Virus record (IMG/VR): IMGVR_UViG_3300028008_002168
Coordinates: 1-23,364 of that record
Length of the DNA stretch: 23,364 nucleotides
Origin: a virus
Reading direction: 5' to 3' (one strand)
Below are positions 11,053 through 18,965 of the stretch, piece by piece. The notes beneath the pieces are model-generated. The model saw nothing but the letters and a program-made list of their open reading frames with translations. It was not told the origin of the DNA and ran no database searches. The position numbers were made by a program, and so were the translations under genes. The stretch's first letter is position 1, and every line of letters starts with the position of its first letter.

Positions 11053-11450
11053 TGCCCACGAGGCCACCGCAGCACCGCGCAGCCGGCTGGCGCCCCTACA
11101 AGGAGACCAGTGCTCAGGTGCGCAAGAGACAGGGGCGCCGCGCGCTGCCTACCAACTCGTCGCTGTGGCGCCGGATCCGGGCGGTGGTGCTGGCCCGTGA
11201 GCCGCTTTGCAGGTGCTGTGCTGAGCAGGGAAGGGTGCGCGCGGCCACTGAGGTCGACCATGTTGACGGTGACGACGCCAACCACGCCGACAGCAACCTG
11301 CAGCCGCTGTGCCGGCCATGCCACAGCGCCAAGACAGCGCGGGAGAACGGTGGGTTCGGCAGGGTAGCGAGCGCCCCTCGTGAACCTGAATGGATCGAGA
11401 GTTATCCACAGAAAGCTGAGCGAAAAGGGAGGGGGGAGGGTCAAAGTTGA
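11052..11450 (+). CDS. HNH endonuclease next to terminase
   Basis: The 132-aa product has a basic N-terminus and an HNH domain: zinc pairs C53-x2-C56 and C87-x2-C90, and catalytic positions around EVDHVDGDD (H70), N82 and H91 (LQPLCRPCHSAKTARENGGF). HNH proteins encoded beside the terminase, such as HK97 gp74, work with the terminase in cos cleavage and are needed for head morphogenesis. The same role is inferred here. The start overlaps the previous stop (TGATG). A perfect DnaA-box-like TTATCCACA occurs in the coding end at 11402-11410 and is probably incidental. Confidence 0.85.
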   Translation: MPTRPPQHRAAGWRPYKETSAQVRKRQGRRALPTNSSLWRRIRAVVLAREPLCRCCAEQGRVRAATEVDHVDGDDANHADSNLQPLCRPCHSAKTARENGGFGRVASAPREPEWIESYPQKAERKGRGEGQS

Positions 11451-11468
11451 GGGCCATCCTCGACCGAT

Positions 11469-11494
11469 ACGCGCGCCCCCCTTTCGTCGCGCGT
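11469..11494. other. Candidate cos region (inverted repeat around a C-rich core)
   Basis: A perfect 7-bp inverted repeat, ACGCGCG (11469-11475) and CGCGCGT (11488-11494), flanks the 12-nt core CCCCCCTTTCGT. It lies in the 82-bp non-coding gap between the HNH and small terminase genes, where cos sites of HK97-like phages are usually found. A G-rich tract GGGAGGGGGGAGGG lies about 30 bp upstream at 11427-11440. The assignment is inference from symmetry and position; a pac-type phage would not need it. Confidence 0.35.
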
Positions 11495-11532
11495 CCACAG
11501 AATTTGAATTTCGGATTTGGAGCTGACCGGCG

Positions 11533-11913
11533 ATGGCCAGGCACAAGCAGCCCGCCGAGCTGGCCAAGCTCAAGGGGGCGGACAAGCGCAACCCGCAGCG
11601 CTACAAAACAGAGGTGCCGAAGACGGGGAAGGCCTTGGGCACGGTGCCCGGCCATCTACCGGACGAGGTTGCCGTGGTCTGGAAGGAGCTGGAGAAGTGC
11701 GCCCTGCCGGGTGTCCTGACCAGCGCCGACCGTTTCATCATGGAAGTGGCGTCCTCGCTGCTATCCGAGTTCCGTGCCAACCGAGGCGAGTTCGTCGCGG
11801 CCAAGTACTCCCACCTGATCGGCTGCCTGGCGCGTCTGGGGCTGACCCCGGCCGACCGCCAGAAGCTGGGGACCGAGAAGACCCCGGAGGGCAACCCATT
11901 CGACGAGTTCTGA
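11533..11913 (+). CDS. terS: Terminase small subunit (P27-type)
   Basis: The 126-aa product begins MARHKQPAELAKLKGADKRN, has a basic N-terminal region, and a helical core with LTSADRFIMEVASSLLSEFR and HLIGCLARLGLTPADRQKLG, the pattern of the P27/Terminase_4 family. The small subunit recognises the packaging start in concatemeric DNA and hands it to the large subunit. The gene lies immediately before the large subunit gene with a 3-base gap. An alternative frame starting at 11517 on the same strand reads as low-quality sequence and is rejected. Confidence 0.85.
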   Translation: MARHKQPAELAKLKGADKRNPQRYKTEVPKTGKALGTVPGHLPDEVAVVWKELEKCALPGVLTSADRFIMEVASSLLSEFRANRGEFVAAKYSHLIGCLARLGLTPADRQKLGTEKTPEGNPFDEF

Positions 11914-11916
11914 TCC

Positions 11917-13587
11917 ATGACGCCCACCGAATCAGCCAAGGCCTACGCCAAGGGCGTGACGGCTGGGAAGATCATCGCAGGCGAGTACATCCGGTTGGCG
12001 TGCCAGCGGTTCCTCGATGACCTGAAGCGCAAGGGGGCCGACTGGCCCTACAAGTACGACGCCGACAAAGCCGATCGTGCGGTACGTTTCATGGAGAAGA
12101 TGCCGCACACCAAGGGCAAGTGGGCTTCGCAGAAGAAGCTGCTGGTGCTGGAACCCTGGCAGCGGTTCATCGAGTGCAACCTGTTCGGCTGGGTCCACAA
12201 GAAGACCGGGCATAGGCGGTTCCGCCGGTCCTACGAGGAGATCGCCCGTAAGAACGGCAAGTCGCTCCGGCTGGCCGCGCGCGGCCTGTACCTGTTCTGT
12301 GCCGACGGTGAGGCTGGTGCCGAGGTGTACTCAGGCGCCACCAGCGAGAAACAGGCATACGAGGTGTTCCGCCCGGCCTGGCAGATGGTGCAGAAGCTGC
12401 CGGCGCTGCGCTCGCGGTTCGGCATCGAGCAGGCCGGCAACCCGAAGAACCCCGGTCCGCTCTTCGTCATGGAGGACATGTCGAAGTTCGAGACGATGAT
12501 TGGCAAGCCGGGCGATGGCTCCAGCCCGCACGCGGCGCTTGTGGACGAGTACCACGAGCACGACGACGACCACATGGTCGATGCGATGGAAACCGGCATG
12601 GGCGCGCGTGAGCAGCCCCTTTTGTCGATCATCACCACGGCGGGAACCAACCTGTCCGGCCCGTGCTTCGAGATGCGGAGCGATGCGGTCCGCATTCTGC
12701 GCGGGGAAGTGACTGACGAGACGGTGTTCGCCGCGATCTACTGCATTGACGAGGGCGACCGCTGGGACGATCCGGAGGTGCTGCGAAAGGCCAACCCGAA
12801 TTTCGGGGTGTCCGTGTTCGAGCAGTTCCTGGTCGACATGCTTGCCAAGGCAAAGCGCTCTGCCAGCAAGCAAAGTGCATACCGCACCAAGCACCTGAAC
12901 GACTGGGTGGGCGCCAAGCTGGCATGGATGAACATGCTGGCCTGGCAGCGGCAGAAACGTCGGTTTGAGATCTCGGACTTTGCTGGATGCCCCTGCTGGG
13001 TCGGCGTCGATCTGGCGTCGAAGCTGGACGTGGCCGCGGTCGTGCTCCTGTTCGAGAAGGGCGACAGCTTCTACGCCATCCCGCGCTTCTATGTTCCCGA
13101 ATCAGCGGTGGAGGAAAACGAGAAGTACCAGCAGTTCCTGCTGGATGACCTGATCGTGGCCACGCCGGGAAACATGACCGACTACGCCTTCATCGAAGAG
13201 GAATTGAAGGAGCTTGCGGCGCAAGGCATCGATGTGCGGGACATTGCCTTCGATCCGGCCCAGGCGGCGTATCTGATGACCCGTCTGGAGCAGGAGAGCT
13301 TGCCGGTTGTCGAGATGGCGCAGTCCGTGCGCAACCTATCTGAGCCGATGAAGGAAGTAGAGGCGCTGATCCTGTCGCGCCGCCTGTGGCACGACGGCAA
13401 CGCGGCGATGACCTGGATGATGGGCAATGTCGTGGCGAGGGTGGATGCCAAGGAACACGTCTATCCACGCAAGGAAAAGATGGAAAACAAGATCGACGGC
13501 GCGGTGGCGCTAATCATGGCCATGGGCCGCGCCATGCAGGCGCGGGACACCGGCATAACCCAACAAGGCTTCGTGGTGATCGACTGA
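11917..13587 (+). CDS. terL: Terminase large subunit (HK97-type)
   Basis: The 556-aa product is a Terminase_1 family packaging motor. The N-terminal ATPase has a Walker A-like ARKNGKS near residues 110-116 and a Walker B with VDEYHEH near 209. A threonine-containing coupling motif IITTAGTN follows. The C-terminal nuclease domain begins around GVDLASKLDVAAVVLLF (D near 365) and has further acidic residues (FIEEELKEL, DIAFDPAQ). It translocates DNA into the prohead and cuts the concatemer. The length is typical for the family. Its stop overlaps the portal start (TGATG). Confidence 0.93.
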   Translation: MTPTESAKAYAKGVTAGKIIAGEYIRLACQRFLDDLKRKGADWPYKYDADKADRAVRFMEKMPHTKGKWASQKKLLVLEPWQRFIECNLFGWVHKKTGHRRFRRSYEEIARKNGKSLRLAARGLYLFCADGEAGAEVYSGATSEKQAYEVFRPAWQMVQKLPALRSRFGIEQAGNPKNPGPLFVMEDMSKFETMIGKPGDGSSPHAALVDEYHEHDDDHMVDAMETGMGAREQPLLSIITTAGTNLSGPCFEMRSDAVRILRGEVTDETVFAAIYCIDEGDRWDDPEVLRKANPNFGVSVFEQFLVDMLAKAKRSASKQSAYRTKHLNDWVGAKLAWMNMLAWQRQKRRFEISDFAGCPCWVGVDLASKLDVAAVVLLFEKGDSFYAIPRFYVPESAVEENEKYQQFLLDDLIVATPGNMTDYAFIEEELKELAAQGIDVRDIAFDPAQAAYLMTRLEQESLPVVEMAQSVRNLSEPMKEVEALILSRRLWHDGNAAMTWMMGNVVARVDAKEHVYPRKEKMENKIDGAVALIMAMGRAMQARDTGITQQGFVVID

Positions 13588-14909
13588 TGAGCGCACAGAT
13601 TGCGAAAGACCGTCTCACCATTGCGGTTGGAATCGATCGCGGGATCAGAGCGAACGCGGCGAGCATGAACGCCCTGGTCGGTGGGGAGGTGATCGAATCG
13701 TCAAGCCTCCGCATGTTCGAGGTGTTTGGAAATCCGACGACGGCCTCCGGTGCTGTCGTCAGCCCCGAATCGGCAATGCGGGTCTCGGCGGTGTTCGCTG
13801 CCGTTTCACTACTTGCCGGTGCGATATCTCAGCTTCCGCTGCCCGTCTTCGAACGGGTGGACGGGCACCGCACGCGGGCTGAGCACGATTACTGGTGGCT
13901 GCTGAACGAACAGTTTTCCTCCGGTTGGTCGAGCGCCACCGGCTGGGAGTTCACGGTCGGCCAGATGCTGCTGCGCGGTGATGGTGTGGTGTACGTGACG
14001 CGCAACCGCGCGGGCGTGGCGACCGGGCTGATTCCATGGCCCCGCGACAGGGTGATGATCCTCAAGCAGGAGAAGACCAGCCCACGGGAACCGACGCGCC
14101 TGCAGTACACGTTCCACGACGCGGACGGGTACTTCACCGTTGACCAGGACGATGTGCTCCATTTCCCCGGCTTCGGTTTCAACGGCGTGCACGGCATGTC
14201 AGTGATCCAGTGGGGCGCGCGGAACGGCATCGGCATCGCCATCCAAGGCGACGAGCACGCCGGCAAGTTCTTCAGCGAGGGCGGCAAGCCAGAAGTGGCC
14301 ATCCGAACGCCCAACAAGATGACCAAGGAACAGCAGGACGATTTCCGCGACGCCTGGGTCAAGAAGTACGGCGGGGTGCAGGGCAACCGTCGCATTCCGC
14401 TGGTTTTGACCGAGGGGCTGGAGGTTCACGAGCTGACCATGTCGGCGGTTGACCAGCAGCTGCTGGAATCGCGGCAGTGGCAGGTCATCGACGTGGCTCG
14501 TGCCTTCGGTGTTCCGCCCCACATGATTGGCGAGACGAGCAAGGCAACCAGCTGGGGTAGCGGCATCGAAAGCATGGGCATCGGCTTCGTGAAGTACACG
14601 CTGGGTCCCCATTTGAAGCGGATCAAGGATGAGCTGAACCGCAAGCTGTTCCGCACCCCTCGCTACTTCGTTGAGCACAACGTGGACATGTTCATGGCCG
14701 GCGACTCGAAGACGCAGGCGGAGTACTTCAGCAAGGCGTTGGGTGGCCCCGGTACGCAAGGCTGGATGGTCGTCAACGAGGTCCGCCGCCTCAAGAACCT
14801 GCCTCCCATCGAGGGCGGCGACAAGCTCTACCAACCGAAAGACCCCGCGCCACCGGCCAAGCCGGGTGGCGACGACCCTGAAAGGAACCCTGAAGATGCC
14901 GATTCCTAA
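13587..14909 (+). CDS. Portal protein (HK97 family)
   Basis: The 440-aa product shows the HK97-type portal pattern: AVFAAVSLLAGAISQLPLPV near residues 70-90, a central beta region with DDVLHFPGFGFNGVHGMSVI, and the strongly conserved end FGVPPHMIGETSKATSWGSG followed by the long helix region LGPHLKRIKDELNRKLF. It forms the dodecameric channel at the unique capsid vertex through which DNA enters and leaves. The start at 13587 is set by the overlap with the terL stop. The extreme C-terminus is Pro/Asp-rich and overlaps the protease gene by 14 bases. Confidence 0.93.
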   Translation: MSAQIAKDRLTIAVGIDRGIRANAASMNALVGGEVIESSSLRMFEVFGNPTTASGAVVSPESAMRVSAVFAAVSLLAGAISQLPLPVFERVDGHRTRAEHDYWWLLNEQFSSGWSSATGWEFTVGQMLLRGDGVVYVTRNRAGVATGLIPWPRDRVMILKQEKTSPREPTRLQYTFHDADGYFTVDQDDVLHFPGFGFNGVHGMSVIQWGARNGIGIAIQGDEHAGKFFSEGGKPEVAIRTPNKMTKEQQDDFRDAWVKKYGGVQGNRRIPLVLTEGLEVHELTMSAVDQQLLESRQWQVIDVARAFGVPPHMIGETSKATSWGSGIESMGIGFVKYTLGPHLKRIKDELNRKLFRTPRYFVEHNVDMFMAGDSKTQAEYFSKALGGPGTQGWMVVNEVRRLKNLPPIEGGDKLYQPKDPAPPAKPGGDDPERNPEDADS

Positions 14910-15633
14910 GCTGCTGCAGCTGGCCAAGAACAACGCCGGGCAATCCAAATCCATCCGGGCGGAGACCGAGGGCAAGGAGGCGACCATCTACCTGCACGGC
15001 GTCATCGGCGGGTGGTGGGGCGATATTGACGAGACGATGTTTGCTCAGGCCATGGCCGGCATCGACGCGGACGTGATCCATCTGCGCATCGACTCGCCCG
15101 GCGGCGACGTGTTTGCGGCCCGATCGATGATGACCGCCATTGCCCAACACAAGGCAACGGTCATCGCCCATATCGATGGCTTGGCCGCCTCGGCTATGAC
15201 GGGGGTTTGCATGGCATGCGACAAGGTCGAGATCAGCCAAGGCGCCGGTTTCATGATCCACAACGCGTGGACGATCACAGTCGGGAACAAGGCAGACATG
15301 ATCAAGACCGGCGAGCTGTTGGCCAAGATCGATGCCGGCCTGGCGGGTGACTACACCCGCCGCACCGGCAAGGATCAGTCGCAGATCGTCCAGTGGATGG
15401 ATGAAGAGACCTGGTTCACGGCTGACGAGGCCAAGGAACACGGCTTCGCAGACGAGGTGGTGGAGATCGTGGGCAAGAAGAAGGCGGCGAACACCTGGGA
15501 CCTGTCCGCCTACGACAACGCCCCTGCCGCGCTGGCCAGCCGTAAGCCCGAACCCGACGACGGCGCCGCCGCCGCGGCCCATAAAGCCAACCTGTCGCGC
15601 CGCTTGGCGCTGCTGGAACGCCCTGCTGCGTAA
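14896..15633 (+). CDS. ClpP-like prohead protease
   Basis: The 245-aa product is an S14/ClpP-fold protease: IDSPGGDVFAARSMMTAI near residues 65-82, catalytic Ser99 in DGLAASAMTG, catalytic His122 in GFMIHNAW, and the later helical region with WMDEETWFTADEAKEHGFAD. It should mature the capsid by removing the N-terminal delta or scaffold region and digesting scaffold. The C-terminal 40 residues are Ala/Asp-rich and may serve as a scaffold-like tail. The ATG at 14896 has an AAAGGAA site upstream and overlaps the portal stop by 14 bases. Confidence 0.92.
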   Translation: MPIPKLLQLAKNNAGQSKSIRAETEGKEATIYLHGVIGGWWGDIDETMFAQAMAGIDADVIHLRIDSPGGDVFAARSMMTAIAQHKATVIAHIDGLAASAMTGVCMACDKVEISQGAGFMIHNAWTITVGNKADMIKTGELLAKIDAGLAGDYTRRTGKDQSQIVQWMDEETWFTADEAKEHGFADEVVEIVGKKKAANTWDLSAYDNAPAALASRKPEPDDGAAAAAHKANLSRRLALLERPAA

Positions 15634-15659
15634 GCGACTCCCGCCCGCAGTTCATCCCG

Positions 15660-15682
15660 ACCGCCGAAAGGCGGTTTTTTTT
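15660..15682 (+). terminator. Intrinsic terminator between protease and capsid genes
   Basis: CCGCC at 15661-15665 and GGCGG at 15670-15674 (extended by an A-T pair) form a stem with a GAAA tetraloop, followed by eight T. It lies inside the structural operon, 20 bases before the capsid start. It would stop part of the upstream transcript unless antitermination is active, or it may stabilise RNA ends. Confidence 0.8.
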
Positions 15683-15701
15683 CGACACAAGGAAATCACC
15701 A

Positions 15702-16946
15702 ATGCCCTTCAACATTCAGGCCGAGCGGGAGCGCCGCACCGCGCTGGCAAAGGAAACCCGCAACCTGCTGGACACCAGCACCGGTGACGGCAACAAGTGG
15801 ACGCCGGATAACCAGGCCAAGTACGACGACAACATCTCCGAGATCGAGCGCATCGACGCGGCGATCGAACGTCACCAGAAGGTCATGGACCTGACCGCCG
15901 ACGAGGCACTGCGCGAGCAGGGCGTGCGTGAACACGACACCGCCAACCGCGGCGGCCGCAACCTCTCGAACGAGGAGCGCCTGTTCGACCGCTGGGCGCG
16001 CGGCGGCGACAGCGCCCTGAGCGCCGAAGACTGGAAGCAGGTCAATGCGGCCATGTCGGGTAACCCGAACGTGAATCCGGAGCAAGGTGGCTACACGGTT
16101 CCGACCACGCTGGCCCAGCAGATCCTGGACGCCCTCAAGGCGTTCGGCGGCATGCGCCAGGTGGCCGATGTGTTCAGCACAGCCGGCGGCGAGCCGATGC
16201 AGTACCCGACCAGCGATGGCACCTCCGAAGAGGGCGAGCTGGTTGCCGAGAATCAGTCCGCGACCGACCAGGACGTGGCCTTTGGCACCAAGGGCCTGCA
16301 AGTCTACAAGTACAGCTCCAAGGTGGTGACCGTGCCGTGGGAGCTGCTGCAGGACAGCACCACCGATGTCTCCGGCTTCATCGAGAAACGCCTGCAGACC
16401 CGTCTCGGTCGCGTTACCAATCGCAACTACACCGTCGGCACCGGTGTGGGTCAGCCGATGGGCGCCTTCACCGCCGCGGCTGTCGGTAAGATCGGCGCCG
16501 TCTCGGCGCTGCCGATCATCACCTACGACGACCTGGTGGACCTGGAGCACAGCGTCGATCCAGCGTACCGCCAGCTGGCCAAGTGGATGTTCCACGACGA
16601 CATGCTGAAGTTGATCCGCAAGGTCAAGGACGATCAGGGCCGGCCGATCTTCGTGCCGGGCTACGAGCAGGGCAATCCGGGCGGTGCGCCGGATCGTCTG
16701 TTGAACCGCGATATCCAGATCAACCAGCACGCGCCGGCCCCGGCCGCAGGTGCTACGTCGATCGCGTTCGGCGACTTCAGCTACTACAAGATCCGCGACG
16801 TGATGGCGGTGACCCTGTTCCGCTTCAACGACTCGGCCTACGTCAAGAAGGGGCAGGTGGGCTTCATGGCCTGGATGCGCTCCGGCGGCAACCTGGTTGA
16901 CGTGGGTGGCGCGGTGAAGACCTTCAAGCACGGCGCCGCGGCTTAA
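15702..16946 (+). CDS. Major capsid protein (HK97 fold)
   Basis: The 414-aa product has an N-terminal charged helical delta-like region (residues 1-100, rich in Glu/Arg/Lys) that the prohead protease probably removes. The HK97-fold body follows: NPNVNPEQGGYTVPTTLAQQ, then YSSKVVTVPWELLQDSTTDV, YTVGTGVGQPMGAF and KWMFHDDMLKLIRKVKDDQG. It assembles into the icosahedral shell. The gene has a clear AAGGAAATC ribosome binding site and follows the terminator at 15660-15682. No separate scaffold gene is seen, which agrees with a fused delta domain. Confidence 0.94.
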   Translation: MPFNIQAERERRTALAKETRNLLDTSTGDGNKWTPDNQAKYDDNISEIERIDAAIERHQKVMDLTADEALREQGVREHDTANRGGRNLSNEERLFDRWARGGDSALSAEDWKQVNAAMSGNPNVNPEQGGYTVPTTLAQQILDALKAFGGMRQVADVFSTAGGEPMQYPTSDGTSEEGELVAENQSATDQDVAFGTKGLQVYKYSSKVVTVPWELLQDSTTDVSGFIEKRLQTRLGRVTNRNYTVGTGVGQPMGAFTAAAVGKIGAVSALPIITYDDLVDLEHSVDPAYRQLAKWMFHDDMLKLIRKVKDDQGRPIFVPGYEQGNPGGAPDRLLNRDIQINQHAPAPAAGATSIAFGDFSYYKIRDVMAVTLFRFNDSAYVKKGQVGFMAWMRSGGNLVDVGGAVKTFKHGAAA

Positions 16947-16966
16947 TCGCCTCGGCCCACGAACGG

Positions 16967-16992
16967 AGGGACGCCCGATCGCGGGCGTCCCT
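16967..16992 (+). other. Strong RNA hairpin after the capsid gene
   Basis: A perfect 11-bp stem (AGGGACGCCCG at 16967-16977, CGGGCGTCCCT at 16982-16992) with an ATCG tetraloop lies 20 bases after the capsid stop and 11 bases before the next ATG. There is no T-run, so it is not a canonical terminator. It may protect the capsid mRNA 3' end from exonucleases or limit translation of the next gene, whose GGAG site directly follows it. Confidence 0.6.
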
Positions 16993-17003
16993 TGGAGACG
17001 ATC

Positions 17004-17417
17004 ATGGCAAAGCAGAAGAACACTCCAGCGCCGGTGGAGCCGACTGGGGATGCCGCGCTTGTTACCCCGGAAGCGCCCGCTGCGGCGGTTGACGCTGCTA
17101 CCGGTGAGGATGAGCAGCCGAACACCCAAAGCGCCGACGCTGCCGCGCTGGCCGCTGCCGGCGAGGGGGGTACGGAGGAAAGCGGCTCCAGCCAGGCAAC
17201 CGACACCGTAGATGCGGACAGCGACCGGCCGCCATCGGATGATGAGCTGGCTCCGCCAAACGGCGAAACCGTTCCGGCGCTGGTGCTCAGCGACAACCAC
17301 CTGGGCAAGGTCGGGCAGGTGATCCAGGTCAATGCCGCCCATGCGGAGGCGTTGCGCCTTGGCGGGCTGATCGACCCCCACCCCAACGCCATCAAGGCGG
17401 CCGTGCCGGAGGAATGA
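17004..17417 (+). CDS. Head-region protein with acidic disordered arm (137 aa)
   Basis: The product begins MAKQKNTPAPVEPTGDAALV. Residues 8-90 are almost entirely Ala, Pro, Glu, Asp, Ser and Thr, so probably disordered and acidic. The last 48 residues (ALVLSDNHLGKVGQVIQVNA, then EALRLGGLIDPHPNAIKAAV) form a small structured domain. The position between capsid and head-tail connector genes suggests a capsid-associated or decoration protein, but no family is confidently named. The GGAG site with a 6-nt spacer supports the ATG at 17004 over the earlier in-frame start inside the hairpin. Confidence 0.7.
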   Translation: MAKQKNTPAPVEPTGDAALVTPEAPAAAVDAATGEDEQPNTQSADAAALAAAGEGGTEESGSSQATDTVDADSDRPPSDDELAPPNGETVPALVLSDNHLGKVGQVIQVNAAHAEALRLGGLIDPHPNAIKAAVPEE

Positions 17418-17420
17418 CCC

Positions 17421-17843
17421 ATGCTGCGCACGTTGACCCCGGCGACTGAGGAGCCTGTGTCGCTGAGCGAAGCGAAGGCGCATCTGGTCGTGATACACGA
17501 TGCCGACGATGTGCTGATCGGAGCATTCATCACGGCGGCAAGGGAGTCGGTGGAACGCACTACCGGCTACGCCTTGGCGGAGGCATCCTACGAGTGGACG
17601 CCGGTCGGGGAGGGGCGCACGCCGCTCCCCATTGAGCCGGCAGTCTTGGATAGCGAGGTCGGCGCCTACCCGGTGAAGTTCAAGACCACACCCGGCCCGT
17701 TGCCGGGACCGCTGCGCGCGGCGGTGCTGCTGCTCCTGGGGGATCTGTACGCCAACCGCGAGGCTGTGGTGGCCGGCACGCAGCTGGCTGAGAACCCGAC
17801 GCTGGACAGGCTGATGTTCCCCTACCGGCGGGTGCTGCCGTGA
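17421..17843 (+). CDS. Head-tail connector protein (gp6-like)
   Basis: The 140-aa product begins MLRTLTPATEEPVSLSEAKA and contains the family pattern of HK97 gp6-like connectors: VSLSEAKAHLVVIHDADDVL (about 13-32), IGAFITAARESVERTTGYAL and later LPGPLRAAVLLLLGDLYANR. These proteins form the ring under the portal that joins head and tail. The length is slightly above the usual 100 residues. The stop overlaps the GTG of the next gene. Confidence 0.88.
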   Translation: MLRTLTPATEEPVSLSEAKAHLVVIHDADDVLIGAFITAARESVERTTGYALAEASYEWTPVGEGRTPLPIEPAVLDSEVGAYPVKFKTTPGPLPGPLRAAVLLLLGDLYANREAVVAGTQLAENPTLDRLMFPYRRVLP

Positions 17844-18172
17844 GGCGGGCCGGGAAGTACCGTCAAAGAGTGACCATTCGGCACCGCACCCTGATCGAGG
17901 ACGAGTACAACGACCAGATAGAGGTGTGGGCGGACTGGCGAACCGATGTGCCGGCCGAAGTCGTTCCCTTGTCAGGGAAGGAGTTCATCGAAGCCGGCGC
18001 GAGCCAAGACCAGCTGAGCGCACGCATCGAGATCCCGTATCTGCCTGGCGTGGACGCGACCATGCGAATTCTGCATGACGGAAACCTGTACGCCGTGCAA
18101 GCCGTGCTGCCTGATCCAACAGCGCGACAGCACCTGACCTTAATGGTGGCCACGCGGAGGGGAAATGACTGA
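17840..18172 (+). CDS. Head closure / head-tail joining protein
   Basis: The 110-aa product starts with GTG (GTGA overlap with the connector gene) as MRRAGKYRQRVTIRHRTLIE, then DEYNDQIEVWADWRTDVPAE and a C-terminal beta region ending RQHLTLMVATRRGND. This is the Phage_H_T_join (SPP1 gp16-like) pattern: a small beta-barrel stopper ring that closes the filled head. The order connector, closure, gp10-like, completion is standard for HK97-type siphoviruses. Confidence 0.88.
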   Translation: MRRAGKYRQRVTIRHRTLIEDEYNDQIEVWADWRTDVPAEVVPLSGKEFIEAGASQDQLSARIEIPYLPGVDATMRILHDGNLYAVQAVLPDPTARQHLTLMVATRRGND

Positions 18173-18566
18173 TTTCGACATTCATATCTCCGGCCTGGCT
18201 GAGCTCGAGCGGGCGTTGCTAGAGCTATCGGACAGGGCCGCTCGCCGCGCATTGCGGAAAGGGATGCGCCGCGGTGCCATCGTGGTCCGAAACGACGCCA
18301 GAAACAGGGTCAGAATCGCGCGCGGGAAACTGCGCCGATCGATCCGGGTTCGGGAGCGGAGCGAAGAGCAGGGCTGGATGCGTTTCGCCGTGGAGGTGCC
18401 GCGCTCGGCCTTCTACGGCAAGTTTGGCGAGTACGGCACATCGAGGATGGCCGCCTGGCCGTTCATGCGGCCTGCAGCTGAGTCGAAGACCGAGGAGGCG
18501 GTAAGCACCATGCGTGATGCGCTCGGTGAGGCAGTGCAGGAAGAGATGCGGAGGGCACGCCAATGA
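18165..18566 (+). CDS. HK97 gp10-like tail protein
   Basis: The 133-aa product begins MTDFDIHISGLAELERALLE and continues with ARRALRKGMRRGAIVVRNDA, then FYGKFGEYGTSRMAAWPFMR, the signature of the HK97 gp10 family. These proteins act at the head-tail interface or in tail completion. The gene overlaps both neighbours (8 bases upstream, 4 bases downstream), as expected for coupled tail assembly genes. It is basic in the N-terminal half. Confidence 0.88.
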   Translation: MTDFDIHISGLAELERALLELSDRAARRALRKGMRRGAIVVRNDARNRVRIARGKLRRSIRVRERSEEQGWMRFAVEVPRSAFYGKFGEYGTSRMAAWPFMRPAAESKTEEAVSTMRDALGEAVQEEMRRARQ

Positions 18567-18898
18567 ACCTCGATACCCGGCTGGCGGCAGCTGGCAAGTC
18601 GGTGACCGCATCGTTCAGACCGTTCCCGTACAAGGATCCGCCTGCGCTCTACGCGACGTATCAGCGAGCGACAGGGCGCCGGCATAGCACTCTGAACTCC
18701 GGTGCAGGCGCTGAGCGTGCAACCTTCCAGATCGATGTGTGGGGCAAGGCTAAGGGGCCGGTTCGAGAGCTGGCTGATCAGCTCAAGGACGCGTTCCCGG
18801 GGCTGCTCAAGGTCGGGGAGATCACCGACAACCCTGACGACTACGAAAACGATATCGAGCTCCACCGCGCCAGCTTCGACGTAACCGTCTGGGCCTGA
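18563..18898 (+). CDS. Tail completion/terminator protein (DUF3168-like)
   Basis: The 111-aa product begins MNLDTRLAAAGKSVTASFRP and contains PFPYKDPPALYATYQRATGR, FQIDVWGKAKGPVRELADQL and a C-terminal beta segment FDVTVWA. The pattern fits DUF3168/gp17-like tail completion proteins that cap the tail tube. Its ATG overlaps the previous stop. A terminator lies 27 bases after its stop. Confidence 0.85.
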   Translation: MNLDTRLAAAGKSVTASFRPFPYKDPPALYATYQRATGRRHSTLNSGAGAERATFQIDVWGKAKGPVRELADQLKDAFPGLLKVGEITDNPDDYENDIELHRASFDVTVWA

Positions 18899-18924
18899 CA
18901 GCCGCCCAACCCTGCAACCACCAT

Positions 18925-18948
18925 GCCGCCTCCGGGCGGCTTTTCTTT
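18925..18948 (+). terminator. Intrinsic terminator before the tail tube gene
   Basis: GCCGCC at 18925-18930 and GGCGGC at 18935-18940 form a 6-bp stem with a TCCG tetraloop, followed by TTTTCTTT. It sits directly before the tail tube ribosome binding site (AAGGAG). The region 18899-18965 has no gene. Confidence 0.8.
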
Positions 18949-18965
18949 ACCCCAAGGAGCCAACC

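Noticed and set aside
11402-11410. Perfect DnaA-box-like TTATCCACA
   Set aside because: It is a single copy inside the coding end of the HNH gene with no neighbouring boxes or AT-rich stretch, so chance is the simpler explanation.
11427-11440. G-quadruplex in the tract GGGAGGGGGGAGGG
   Set aside because: Loop lengths are too short or zero for a standard four-tract quadruplex; it is mentioned only as part of the possible cos region.
13386-13586. N-terminal extension of the portal frame upstream of 13587
   Set aside because: It would read through the end of the large terminase gene; the TGATG overlap and the portal pattern support the start at 13587.
15696-17498. 600-aa minus-strand open frame opposite the capsid genes
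   Set aside because: It is a GC-rich mirror of the capsid and neighbouring genes, which have strong family matches on the plus strand.
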